Shown in pieces: positions 34,595-42,306 of a stretch of DNA of 64,000 nt. Where the stretch lies: contig JAXMKZ010000004.1 of assembly GCA_034370385.1 (NCBI GenBank), forward strand, positions 65,238 to 129,237, in the 5' to 3' direction. Source of the stretch: Coriobacteriia bacterium (lineage in GTDB: Bacteria; Actinomycetota; Coriobacteriia; Anaerosomatales; PHET01). Made by a program: the position numbers and the translations under genes. The first letter of the stretch is position 1. Every line of letters begins with the position of its first letter. The notes beneath the pieces are model-generated. The model made no database searches, had not been told where the DNA came from, and was given only the letters and a program-made list of their open reading frames with translations.

Positions 34595-35872
34595 GTGGCA
34601 CCGTCGCATGACGAAGAGGCTCCGCGCGCTGACACCGATTCCGACGCACGGCGCGTGCTGATCGCCGGAGGCGGCTACGCTGGTGTGACGCTCGCGGTGA
34701 AGCTGGGAAAGGCGCTTGCGAAGCGTTCCCGAACCGACGTCGAGATCGTGCTTGTCGAACCGAATCCCTGCCAGCAAGCGCTCTCCGAGCTCGATCTGGT
34801 CGCTGTGGGTCCGGAGCGTCCGGAGTTTTGCGAACTGTGGCTGCCCGCGGTGCTCAAAGGGCTGCCGGTGCGTACGTGCTTCGACAGAGTCCAAGGCATA
34901 GACCTCGCCAAGCGCGTGGTCTACACCGGCGACGGTCATGAAGTTCCGTATTGGCGAGTGGCCGTCTGCACGGGAGCGGTGCCCAGCCTGCCGCCGGTTC
35001 CCGGTCTGGCGGAGCGCGCGGTCACCATGTGGTCGGTGGCCGACGCACAGGAGCTCCAGCGCCGCGTGAACGACCAGATGAGGGCCGCCGCACGGATGCC
35101 CTCGGCGCAGGACCGACGTCGCGCACTTACCTTCGTGGTCTGCGGAGGGGGCGCCACCGGCGTGGAGATCATCGGCACCATGGGCCAGCTGCTGCCGAAA
35201 CGCGCCGAAGAGATCGGCCTGGGCCGTGAGGAGTTGAGTATCTCGCTTGTCGAAGGACGCCCGCAGATCCTGTACGACCTGCGCGAGGAGCAGCGCGCCA
35301 AGGCCACTGCGCGCCTCGAGAAGCTCGGCGTACGCGTGGTGACCGGCTCGATGGTGTCGCACGTGACCGAGGATGCGGTGGTCCTGCAGGACGGGCGCGA
35401 CGTGCCGGCCAGCGTTCTGGTGTGGGCCGGCGGGGCGAAGGCCGACCCTCATGCGGCCGACTGGGGCTTCGAGATGGACAACGCGAATCGTCTCATCGCC
35501 GAAGCCGACCTCAAGGCGAAGGGTCACGACGACGCCTACGTGCTGGGCGACGTGGCCGCGTTCAAGCACCCGGAGACGGGCCGCACCCTACCGATGCTCG
35601 CACAGTACGCCATACGCGAGGCGGAGCATACCGCTGACAACATCCTGCGCGAGCTCGACGGCCTGCCCACCGAGCCCTTCCAGCCGCACATGCACGGCGA
35701 GTTCGTCTCGGTGGGGCCGAGCTGGGGCATCGGCTGGGCGCTCAACATGCAACTATCCGGAATCCCCGCGATCTTCATGAAGCGGCTGACCTACGTCATG
35801 TACTGGTGGCAGGTCGGCGGTCTGCGCCTTGCGTGGAGCCGGACACGCGAGCTGTTGGCGATGCAGCGGTAG
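34595..35872 (+). CDS. NDH-2-like FAD-dependent NAD(P)H:quinone oxidoreductase
   Basis: Flavoprotein of 425 residues from GTG 34595, which has AGGAG 8 nt upstream (a GTG 39 nt earlier is in frame but without a ribosome site). FAD loop VLIAGGGYAGVTLAVKL at about 20-36, NADH-binding loop FVVCGGGATGVEIIGTM in the middle, and YVLGDVAAFKHP before the C-terminal membrane-binding region (FMKRLTYVMYWWQVGG). NDH-2 enzymes pass electrons from NADH to quinone without proton pumping; here the quinone would be menaquinone. Divergent from the glutaredoxin gene. Confidence 0.88.
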   Translation: MAPSHDEEAPRADTDSDARRVLIAGGGYAGVTLAVKLGKALAKRSRTDVEIVLVEPNPCQQALSELDLVAVGPERPEFCELWLPAVLKGLPVRTCFDRVQGIDLAKRVVYTGDGHEVPYWRVAVCTGAVPSLPPVPGLAERAVTMWSVADAQELQRRVNDQMRAAARMPSAQDRRRALTFVVCGGGATGVEIIGTMGQLLPKRAEEIGLGREELSISLVEGRPQILYDLREEQRAKATARLEKLGVRVVTGSMVSHVTEDAVVLQDGRDVPASVLVWAGGAKADPHAADWGFEMDNANRLIAEADLKAKGHDDAYVLGDVAAFKHPETGRTLPMLAQYAIREAEHTADNILRELDGLPTEPFQPHMHGEFVSVGPSWGIGWALNMQLSGIPAIFMKRLTYVMYWWQVGGLRLAWSRTRELLAMQR

Positions 35873-35937
35873 GACGCGGGCGAAGCCGATCGCCGTTCGC
35901 AGCGTCTGACGAAGCGATTCACACGCTGACAATCGGG

Positions 35938-36055
35938 TATAGTAGTTTGCGGTGAACCCGCCCGCGCGCGCCGCTCAAACGCATTGAGTGCGGCGTTGCG
36001 AGTGGGGAGGGGAAGACAGTGGAGGCGGTTCTCTTCGTGAGAGCCGCCTCCACTT
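35938..36055 (+). ncRNA. Candidate small RNA or structured leader
   Basis: In the 228-bp gap before the MBL hydrolase, a TATAGT -10-like box (35938-35943; no convincing -35) is followed by a hairpin GCCGC-TCAA...TTGA-GT-GCGGC (35970-35994) and then a 15-bp hairpin with a TTCGT loop (36019-36053; one G-T wobble) and a short T-containing tail. The second hairpin looks like an intrinsic terminator. It could be a free sRNA or a leader attenuator of the downstream gene. Confidence 0.4.
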
Positions 36056-36100
36056 GCGTTTCGGGGCAGGCGGGGCATCGCGGCGGTGTAGACTGCGAGC

Positions 36101-36925
36101 ATGACTCGCCCCCCCTCCGACACACACTGCCCGGCCCTGCGCATCGTCGTGCTCGGCTCGGGCTCATCGGGCAACGCCACCGCGATCGCATACGACGGCA
36201 CCCTCGTGCTCGTGGACTGCGGCTTCTCTGCGCGCGAGACCGCGAACCGGCTCTCAACGGCAGGCCTCGAGCCCGCAGAGGTCAGCGCGATCCTCGTCAC
36301 CCACGAACACGGCGACCACGTGAAGGGCATCGACGTCTTCGCTCGCCGCTATGCTCCCGGATGCACCGTGTACGCGACGCCCGGTACCCTACGCCGAATG
36401 GCGCTGAACCGATCCGTCGAGTGCAGGTGCGCCGACGTCGTGGACGGCTTCTCTGTCGGGGCTCTCTCGGTGCACTCCTTCGAGACCTCGCATGACGCCG
36501 CCCAGCCGGTGGGCTATCGCATCGAGGCCGGGGGTGACGTATTCGGAGTCGCCACGGATTCGGGCGTGCTCACTCCGGCGGCCCTCGATGGCCTTCGTGA
36601 CGCCACGGTACTCGGCCTGGAGTTCAATCACGACGTCGACATGCTTGAGCGCGGCCCCTATCCCTACCACCTCAAGCGGCGGATCCTCTCCGAGCAAGGG
36701 CATCTGTCCAACGCCGACGCCGCATCCGCCCTCGAGCGCCTCGCCCACGGGGGACTGAACCGCGTGATCGCCCTGCACCGGTCGCACACCAACAACACCG
36801 CCGATCTGGCCGCCGGGGCGCTGCGTGCCGCGCTCGAGCGGCTGGGGCATCCCGCCGCTGCCGAGGTGGCTCGGCAGCACGGAGTGAGCGTGCCGGCCGC
36901 ACCGTGCGTGCCGACCGAAGGGTGA
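36101..36925 (+). CDS. MBL-fold metallo-hydrolase (WalJ/YycJ-like)
   Basis: A 274-residue metallo-beta-lactamase-fold protein of the YycJ/WalJ type. VVLGSGSSGNATAIAYDG opens the fold, LVTHEHGDHVKGI is the HxHxDH metal motif, FETSHDAAQPVGY and VATDSGVL carry further metal ligands, and the family-specific SEQGHLSNADAA and ALHRSHTNNT lie in the C-terminal third. YycJ-like proteins are putative nucleases linked to genome maintenance; the exact substrate is not known from sequence. Confidence 0.92.
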   Translation: MTRPPSDTHCPALRIVVLGSGSSGNATAIAYDGTLVLVDCGFSARETANRLSTAGLEPAEVSAILVTHEHGDHVKGIDVFARRYAPGCTVYATPGTLRRMALNRSVECRCADVVDGFSVGALSVHSFETSHDAAQPVGYRIEAGGDVFGVATDSGVLTPAALDGLRDATVLGLEFNHDVDMLERGPYPYHLKRRILSEQGHLSNADAASALERLAHGGLNRVIALHRSHTNNTADLAAGALRAALERLGHPAAAEVARQHGVSVPAAPCVPTEG

Positions 36926-36941
36926 CGGCAGCGCGTTCCCT

Positions 36942-38213
36942 CTACGGCGCTGTGGGCCTGACGATCTCGAGCACCGCGCGCTCGGCGCCGTCGGCATCCG
37001 GCACGACCACCGCGCCGGATGCCAGCGCCTCGATCCAGTAGGAGTCCGCCGCTCCGCCCGTGAAATCGCGGTCGTCGATAGCGCCCATCAGCACGAGCGG
37101 TTTGCCGGCACGCACGGCTATAAGCAGGTTGTCGATGTTGCCGTGCCCGAACGGCACCGGCCCCACCACGACGACGTCGGCGGTCTCGGCCAGCTGCGCC
37201 CCATGAATCGCCGCAGCCGAGTCCATCGGCGCGAACGGCGGGATGAGCGCGAACCGAACTCCAAGCGCCTCAGCCACGAGGGCATCGGCATCGCCTGCGT
37301 TGAGCGCCCCCGCTGTCACCTCGAGCCCCGCCAGAACGAGACGCCGCAGAAGCGGCGCCGCGCTGCCCGCACCACCCACGACGTGGATGCGCGCTCGCCG
37401 CCCTGCGTCGCGAACGGCCCCCTCGCGCAAGACGGGGGTCACGGCGACGCTCCCGGTAATCGGGTCGGTACCGACGACCGCGCGCACGCCGAACACAGCA
37501 CGCAGCATCTCGGCGGTGAGCACGACCGTGGGAGCACCCGCATCTCCCAGCCCCCCGTCGGCCACCACCGCGATGCGATCCGCGTAGCGCGCCGCCAGAT
37601 CGAGGTCGTGAAAGACCGCCAGTACCGCCAGGCCCTCATCTGCCAGCGCGTGGACGAGGTCGAGCACCTGCATGCGGTGGTTCAGGTCGAGGTGCGCCGT
37701 GGCCTCGTCCAGGAGCAGCACCCGTGGTTCGGTGGCGAGCGCCTGGGCAAGCGCCAAGCGCTGAAGGTCGCCGCCCGACAGGGCATCGACGGGCTGGTCG
37801 GAGAGGTGCGCGGTATCGGTGAGATCGAGGGCCCGGTCGACCGCCCTGCGGTCGGCTTCGGTCGGATGCCCGAACCGCGGAAGATGCGGGTGGCGACCCA
37901 TCTCGACGAACTCGCGCGCGGCGATCGAGAAGCCCACGCTCACCTGCTGCGGCACGACTCCCACGAGTCTGGCGCGTTCCCGGGCCTGAATCCCGCTTGC
38001 ATCGAGACCGCAGATCTCAATCGCACCCGAGATCACCTGCGCATCGCGGGTCACCGCCCGAAGCAGTGTCGACTTGCCTGCGCCGTTCGGACCGATGAGT
38101 CCCACGATCTCTCCGGCTCGCACGGACAGACGCGCGCGACCGACCACGCAGCGCCCGCCGTAGCCGACCGATACGGTGCCAAACCGCAGCGCTGTGTCGC
38201 CGAGGCGGCTCAC
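36942..38213 (-). CDS. btuD: Cobalamin ABC transporter ATPase with extra C-terminal domain
   Basis: ATPase of a FecCDE/BtuCD-type importer, 423 residues. Residues 1-260 are the ABC domain: Walker A GPNGAGKST, signature LSGGDLQRLALAQAL, Walker B LLLDEATAHLD. Residues 270-420 (RIHVVGGAGSAAPLLRRLVL..., VGPVPFGHGNIDNL, GAVVVPDADGAERAV) form an additional alpha/beta domain that I cannot name; it is about as long as half the ATPase. It overlaps btuC by 4 nt and lies last in the riboswitch-controlled operon, so corrinoid transport or handling is likely. Confidence 0.92.
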   Translation of the reverse strand: MSRLGDTALRFGTVSVGYGGRCVVGRARLSVRAGEIVGLIGPNGAGKSTLLRAVTRDAQVISGAIEICGLDASGIQARERARLVGVVPQQVSVGFSIAAREFVEMGRHPHLPRFGHPTEADRRAVDRALDLTDTAHLSDQPVDALSGGDLQRLALAQALATEPRVLLLDEATAHLDLNHRMQVLDLVHALADEGLAVLAVFHDLDLAARYADRIAVVADGGLGDAGAPTVVLTAEMLRAVFGVRAVVGTDPITGSVAVTPVLREGAVRDAGRRARIHVVGGAGSAAPLLRRLVLAGLEVTAGALNAGDADALVAEALGVRFALIPPFAPMDSAAAIHGAQLAETADVVVVGPVPFGHGNIDNLLIAVRAGKPLVLMGAIDDRDFTGGAADSYWIEALASGAVVVPDADGAERAVLEIVRPTAP

Positions 38214-39232
38214 GCGCGCTCCCCCCGCACAAGCAGCCAGATGAAGAACGGGCCGCCGAGCAGCGCCGTGACGATACCGACCGGCACCTCGATCGGCGCG
38301 ATCACGGTGCGCGCCACCAGATCGGCCAGGACCAGTGCCGTGGCTCCGCCCAGCAGCGACGCCGGCAGCAAGACCCGGTGGTCGGGACCGGCAACCAGTC
38401 GTACCGCGTGCGGCACCATGAGCCCGACAAACCCGATGAGCCCTGCCACCGCCACGGCAGCCGCCGTGAGCAGCGAAGCCGTCCCCAGCGCGATCATCGT
38501 GAACCGGCGAGAGTCCAGACCCAGATGGCCGGCACGTTCATCTCCCAGCAGCATGAGATTGAGCTCACGCGTCGACAGCAGGGCGATGGCGGCGCCCACC
38601 ATAAACATGGGGGCGATCATCATCACGTAGGGCCATGAGGCGGCGCTCAGTCCGCCCATCATCCAGTAGACGACGGTCGCCATCTGCTCGCGCGCAAACA
38701 CCATGATGAACGAGGTGAGGGCGGCGAGTGTGTAGGACAGTGCCACACCGGCCAGAAGCAGCGAAGCGGTGTCGAGCTGACCGCGCCACGATGCCAGACG
38801 CACGACCAGCAGCATCGTCAGGGAGGCGCCCACGAACGCGGCAAGCGGAACCGTGCCGTAGCGCGCACCCGTGAAGCCCGTCGTGGCCACGAGCGCGATC
38901 ATAGCCCCCAGCCCGGCACCGCTCGAGACCCCGAGGATATAGGGATCGGCGAGCGGGTTGCGGAACAGCGCCTGGTAGATCGCCCCGGCGCCCGCGAGGG
39001 CGGCTCCCACCAGCGCCGCCAGCACGACGCGCGGAAGCCGCACCCCGATGATGAGCGCATCTTCGAGTCCGGATGACCGTCCGGTGAGGGCACGCCCGAT
39101 AGCCGAGATCACGTCGCCCGCCGCCACCGGCACTGCCCCGAACGCGACACCCGCGATGACCGCCGCAAAGAGCGACACCGCGAGCACGCAGAACAGGACG
39201 ACGTTCGATATGCGTCGGCGGGCGACAGGCAT
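38210..39232 (-). CDS. btuC: Cobalamin ABC transporter permease (FecCD family)
   Basis: A 340-residue FecCD/BtuC-type permease with about ten membrane helices. Signature segments: RLPRVVLAALVGAALAGAGAIYQALFRNPLADPYILG (38-75), SGAGLGAMIAL, the GDERAGHLGLDSRR coupling loop (about 222) and GLIGFVGLMVPHAVRL near the end. It starts 1 nt after btuF and overlaps btuD by 4 nt. Specificity for corrinoids rests on the upstream riboswitch; the family also imports siderophores and heme. Confidence 0.94.
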   Translation of the reverse strand: MPVARRRISNVVLFCVLAVSLFAAVIAGVAFGAVPVAAGDVISAIGRALTGRSSGLEDALIIGVRLPRVVLAALVGAALAGAGAIYQALFRNPLADPYILGVSSGAGLGAMIALVATTGFTGARYGTVPLAAFVGASLTMLLVVRLASWRGQLDTASLLLAGVALSYTLAALTSFIMVFAREQMATVVYWMMGGLSAASWPYVMMIAPMFMVGAAIALLSTRELNLMLLGDERAGHLGLDSRRFTMIALGTASLLTAAAVAVAGLIGFVGLMVPHAVRLVAGPDHRVLLPASLLGGATALVLADLVARTVIAPIEVPVGIVTALLGGPFFIWLLVRGERA

Positions 39233-39233
39233 G

Positions 39234-40196
39234 CTACTGGAACGCCTCGGGGTGGATCGCCTCGGCGATCTGCCTCAGACCCAGCATGATGCGAGGTCCG
39301 GGCCGCGAGACGAGGTTATCGTCCAAGACGTAGACACGTCCGGCTTTGACGGCCTGAAGTTCGGCGAATCCCGGCCGCTTCTCGAGTTCAGCCGGATCAG
39401 ACATCGAACCCTTGGTGGCCAGATACACCGACGGGTCGGACTTCACCACCTTCTCGGGCGAGTACGGCACCCATCCCGCTTCATCGACGACGTTGTCGCC
39501 ACCGGCAAGCGTCACGAGTTCATCGAGCAGCGTGCCGGATCCCGTGGTGAACAACGGATTCTGGGCGATCTCGACGAAGGTGCTCGCTGTTTCCTTGCCA
39601 GCCACCGCATCGGCGACCTTCTGAGCCTCAAGTCTCATCTGCGCGACGACGCCCTCTCCGGCCTCGACCTCGTTCACCGCGGCCGCAACCTCAGAGATGA
39701 CCTCGTAGACCCCGTCAAGAGACTGCGGATCGATGGCGATGACCGTGGCGCCCAGCTCCTCGAGCTGAGTGATCACGTCGGCTTGCACCCCTGTGGTAGC
39801 GAGGATGAGATCCGGATCGGCCCCTGCTATCGCCTCGAGGTTGGGTCCGGCGAAGTCGCCCACCTTCGCGATGTCAGCGACCTCGGCCGGGTAGTCGTCG
39901 TAGCTGGTCACGCCAACCACGCGATCGCCCGCACCGACCGCGAAGAGCATCTCGGTGTTGGCGGGTGCCAGCGAGACGATGCGCTGCGGCTCTACCTTGA
40001 TGGTGACCGTGCGGTTTGCGTCGTCGGTGATCGTGAGCGGGTAGGTGGTCGACACCGGCGTCTCGGCCACCGGCTGCAGCGCCTCTTCCGCGGGCGCGCC
40101 ACAGCCGGTGGCCAACGCCGCGACTGCGGCCAGTGCAAGTGCGGCCATGCCCAGTCGGGCACGCCTGGTGCGGGTCGAGCGGGCGATGCGGGTCAT
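39234..40196 (-). CDS. btuF: Cobalamin-binding lipoprotein
   Basis: Extracytoplasmic type III binding protein of 320 residues from ATG 40196 (AAGGAGAAGGAGAA upstream). The signal peptide ends in lipobox LATGC (about residue 32). The mature domain has QRIVSLAPANTEMLFAVGAGDRVVG, YPAEVADIAKVGDF, PDLILATTG and a C-terminal PGPRIMLGLRQIAEAIHPE, all typical of BtuF/FepB. First gene of btuF-btuC-btuD, controlled by the cobalamin riboswitch and a terminator 54 nt upstream. Confidence 0.94.
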   Translation of the reverse strand: MTRIARSTRTRRARLGMAALALAAVAALATGCGAPAEEALQPVAETPVSTTYPLTITDDANRTVTIKVEPQRIVSLAPANTEMLFAVGAGDRVVGVTSYDDYPAEVADIAKVGDFAGPNLEAIAGADPDLILATTGVQADVITQLEELGATVIAIDPQSLDGVYEVISEVAAAVNEVEAGEGVVAQMRLEAQKVADAVAGKETASTFVEIAQNPLFTTGSGTLLDELVTLAGGDNVVDEAGWVPYSPEKVVKSDPSVYLATKGSMSDPAELEKRPGFAELQAVKAGRVYVLDDNLVSRPGPRIMLGLRQIAEAIHPEAFQ

Positions 40197-40249
40197 GCGC
40201 TTCTCCTTCTCCTTCGTCGGATGACGCGCCCGCGGTTCGGAAAACGAAA

Positions 40250-40280
40250 AGACCCGCTGTCCACGTGGGACGGCGAGTCT
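40250..40280 (-). terminator. Riboswitch-controlled intrinsic terminator
   Basis: On the minus strand AGACTCGCCGTCC (40280-40268) pairs with GGACAGCGGGTCT (40262-40250), with one mismatch and one G-T pair, and is followed directly by TTTTCGTTTT (40249-40240). It lies 85 nt after the cobalamin aptamer and 54 nt before btuF, the expected place for a premature-termination expression platform. Confidence 0.85.
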
Positions 40281-40365
40281 TCGAATGCCGGTACGGAGCG
40301 GTTCGGGGCCCGGTGGTTCACTGAGCCGCGAGCCGGCCTTGGTCCTCGAAGGCCGCGTCGCGCAC

Positions 40366-40512
40366 CGCATGGCAGGTCTCCTGACTGACGAGGACGCGTT
40401 CTCCCTCGCATCACAGTGGCGGGTCCCGTCCCGGATTCTCACCGGGTTCCCTATTCTCCCCGCAGCCGAGTTTCGCGGCCATACGCGGGGCACCATGCGG
40501 CACCTATTCGAT
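40366..40512 (-). promoter_or_regulatory. Cobalamin (adenosylcobalamin-type) riboswitch
   Basis: The minus strand carries the conserved aptamer pieces in order: GGTGCC near the 5' end (about 40500), GGGAACCCGGTGAGAATCC and GGGACGGGACC in the core, the B12 box GCCACTGTGA (around 40414-40423), and the closing CAGTCAGGAGACCTGCC (about 40371-40387). Aptamer plus downstream terminator is a classic OFF switch: bound cobalamin would shut down btuFCD transcription. The boundaries are estimates by eye. Confidence 0.95.
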
Positions 40513-40540
40513 TGACAATGTGCGTGCAGTCTAGCGCACG

Positions 40541-40613
40541 CAACCGCCCCGGCGCCATGCGCTCTCAACCGCCCGCTGCCCTGCGCTCTCAACCGCCCGG
40601 TGCCCGGCGCGGT
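40541..40613. repeat. Three imperfect 24-bp tandem repeats
   Basis: Three neighbouring copies of a 24-25 bp unit beginning CAACCGCCC; the first two share TGCGCTCTCAACCGCCCG (40558-40575 and 40582-40599) and the third is more divergent. They fill the gap between the end of the hypothetical gene at 40624 and the region upstream of the riboswitch. No function is apparent. Confidence 0.7.
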
Positions 40614-40623
40614 CAAGGGCCGA

Positions 40624-41193
40624 TCAGAACAGGTCGTCGAACGCCTGCACCGCGGCCGCCGTGCCGTGCTCGTTGGGAAAATCGTCGATCGTCACGTAGA
40701 TGGGCGGCTCGAGCACATGCCCGAGTATCTGAAGCCCCTCCAAGATCGCGTCGAGAAGCACGTCATGGCTCACGAAAACGAGCAGCATCTGATGATCGAT
40801 CGTCGCGTGGGCATCTCCCGTCAGCGCATAGCGGCTCGTCGCGGTGTGCGCGACGATTCCCTCACACAACGTGCCCTCGCCGATGAACTCAAGTCCGAAC
40901 ACGCCATGATCCGACTCGAACAGCCGTCGGTACGACCGGCCGGTGGGCTCGTAAGCTCCCGCGCGCTCGAGGGCATCCAGTCCGGTGCCGCTGGTGAAGG
41001 GAGACTCAGGCAGAAGCGCGATGATCTCACGAAGGTTGGCGAGCATCAGAAGCGCCCTCGCCGGCAAAATCTCTCGCAGCACTCCGTACGCGAGCACCGC
41101 CTCGGCATCGGAACGCGACGTCAGCAGTGTCTCGACCAAGTCGAAGTCGAGGTCGTCGGGGATCTGGTGCAGCGCACGCCGCGTGTCAGCCAT
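40624..41193 (-). CDS. Hypothetical soluble protein
   Basis: A 189-residue protein I do not recognise. It has no signal peptide or membrane helix. It is acidic, with an N-terminal helical region (DFDLVETLLTSRSDAEAVLA) and a C-terminal half rich in beta-like segments (HATIDHQMLLVFVSHDVLL, PPIYVTIDDFPNEHG). The middle holds DHGVFGLEFIGEGTLCEGIVAHT. It overlaps the upstream membrane-protein gene by 8 nt, so the two are probably coexpressed. Confidence 0.75.
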   Translation of the reverse strand: MADTRRALHQIPDDLDFDLVETLLTSRSDAEAVLAYGVLREILPARALLMLANLREIIALLPESPFTSGTGLDALERAGAYEPTGRSYRRLFESDHGVFGLEFIGEGTLCEGIVAHTATSRYALTGDAHATIDHQMLLVFVSHDVLLDAILEGLQILGHVLEPPIYVTIDDFPNEHGTAAAVQAFDDLF

Positions 41194-41899
41194 CTGCGCC
41201 CCCCTGGAGCCTCCCTGCCCGAGCCCGTGCGATGACCCATGCGCCTGCCAGTGTCGCGATCGCGAGCGATATCACGATCCCGAAGAACATCGCCTTGATG
41301 ATGATCTCATCGGAGTTCATGACCGGGCTGTCCGGATGAAGCGCACGCCCCGGCCCCAGAACCGCTCTCAGAATCACGACCCACATGAAGGTGACGAAGC
41401 CCAAGTCGATTCCGGCGAGCACGCGCCGGTCCTCGAAGACCAGGGCGAGTGCGATCACGGCGAACGCCGCGACGAGGATCCAGAACTGGGCAAGCAGCCG
41501 TGGGTCGGCGGCCGCAACCGTCAGCGGCGACGCCTTCGAGCCCGTGAAGTCCCACGTGGAAAGCGCCGCATTCAGACCGAGGATCGAGCCGACGAGCCAC
41601 ATAGGAATGGCGATCCAACGCAGTGCCTCTTCCCACCGATAGGCTCCTTCGCGCCGCGTGAAGAGGTACACGAGGGCGAGCAGGGCCACGGATGAGAATG
41701 CCCCGAGATTGACCCACGTCATCGCTCCGTGAAAGACCGGTAGCCTCACTTTGGTGCCGAGGCCCTGGACTGCGGGGAAGTTGGCGGCGCACAGCAGAGC
41801 GCCGATCAGGCCCGCGGCGACCAGTGTCCAGGGCAGCCACGCCGGTACCCGCGAATCCCGCCTCATCAGACCCCATTCTTCATCAGACCCAACGGACAA
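41186..41899 (-). CDS. Hypothetical six-TM membrane protein
   Basis: A 237-residue membrane protein with about six hydrophobic segments (LPWTLVAAGLIGALLCAANF; MTWVNLGAFSSVALLALVYLF; WIAIPMWLVGSILGLNAAL; FWILVAAFAVIALALVF; LGFVTFMWVVILRAVLG; AMFFGIVISLAIATLAGAWV). HGAMTWVNLGAF places a His near the start of a helix, as in some cytochrome-related membrane proteins, but I cannot assign a family. An ATG at residue 12 is a possible alternative start. It pairs with the soluble hypothetical gene and lies below the small ORF and CRP-type site. Confidence 0.75.
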   Translation of the reverse strand: MSVGSDEEWGLMRRDSRVPAWLPWTLVAAGLIGALLCAANFPAVQGLGTKVRLPVFHGAMTWVNLGAFSSVALLALVYLFTRREGAYRWEEALRWIAIPMWLVGSILGLNAALSTWDFTGSKASPLTVAAADPRLLAQFWILVAAFAVIALALVFEDRRVLAGIDLGFVTFMWVVILRAVLGPGRALHPDSPVMNSDEIIIKAMFFGIVISLAIATLAGAWVIARARAGRLQGGADG

Positions 41900-41956
41900 T
41901 CACGAGGTCAGTCTAGCAAGCGGCGCGCCGTGTGGGTGCGCAGAGTTCACAAACGC

Positions 41957-41990
41957 CGAGGGACGCGGAGTGGGCACTCCGCGTCCCTCG
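41957..41990 (-). terminator. Terminator-like hairpin after the small ORF
   Basis: A 15-bp perfect stem, CGAGGGACGCGGAGT pairing with ACTCCGCGTCCCTCG, around a 4-nt loop. On the minus strand it is followed by GCGTTTGTG, a weak T-tract. It lies 41 nt after the stop of the 52-codon ORF and ahead of the six-TM gene, so it may end or attenuate that transcript. Confidence 0.65.
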
Positions 41991-42030
41991 TCGTGGCCGC
42001 GCGTGGTGGCGGCCTGTGTTGGTACCCCGC

Positions 42031-42189
42031 CTAGGAGGCGGGCAACTCCGAGTCATTGACCGGTGCGGTGGGGGCACCGTCGGCGTGGGGGGAGACGGTT
42101 CCGGTCGACTCAGCTGCGTACGTCGGCTCGTCGGAAAGACCTGAGTGAAGGGGAGCTGCGGCGGCTGCGATGTGGACTACGTGCCTCAT
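42031..42189 (-). CDS. Small 52-residue protein with strong ribosome site
   Basis: A short ORF from ATG 42189, preceded at 3-nt spacing by GAGGAGGAG, stopping at TAG 42031. The peptide has a short alanine-rich N-terminal stretch (HVVHIAAAAAPLHSG) and then a polar, Pro/Ser/Thr-rich tail ending DSELPAS. No family recognised. Support is the excellent ribosome site, the terminator-like hairpin 41 nt downstream and the perfect CRP-type palindrome about 80 nt upstream. It could be a small regulatory or secreted peptide, or a leader ORF. Confidence 0.5.
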   Translation of the reverse strand: MRHVVHIAAAAAPLHSGLSDEPTYAAESTGTVSPHADGAPTAPVNDSELPAS

Positions 42190-42269
42190 TACTCCTCCTC
42201 CCGTCTGCGAGCCTTACACAGGCATCATCGAGCGAGAGTCTCTCGCAGTGAAGAGCGGCGCGACTTGTG

Positions 42270-42289
42270 CATGTGACCGGCGTCACATG
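42270..42289. promoter_or_regulatory. CRP/FNR-family operator-like palindrome
   Basis: CATGTGAC-CGGC-GTCACATG, 8-bp perfect arms, containing TGTGA-N6-TCACA, which is the consensus of CRP-type activators. It is located between the Rrf2 gene stop and the small ORF, 81 nt upstream of that ORF's ATG on the minus strand, a reasonable place for an activator site. Confidence 0.6.
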
Positions 42290-42306
42290 CCAGTCCGAAG
42301 CAAGCG

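Noticed and set aside
36019-36495. A GTG-started 158-codon ORF with a strong GGGGAGGGG ribosome site
   Set aside because: It begins inside the terminator-like hairpin, then runs out of frame over the MBL hydrolase with no recognisable motif.
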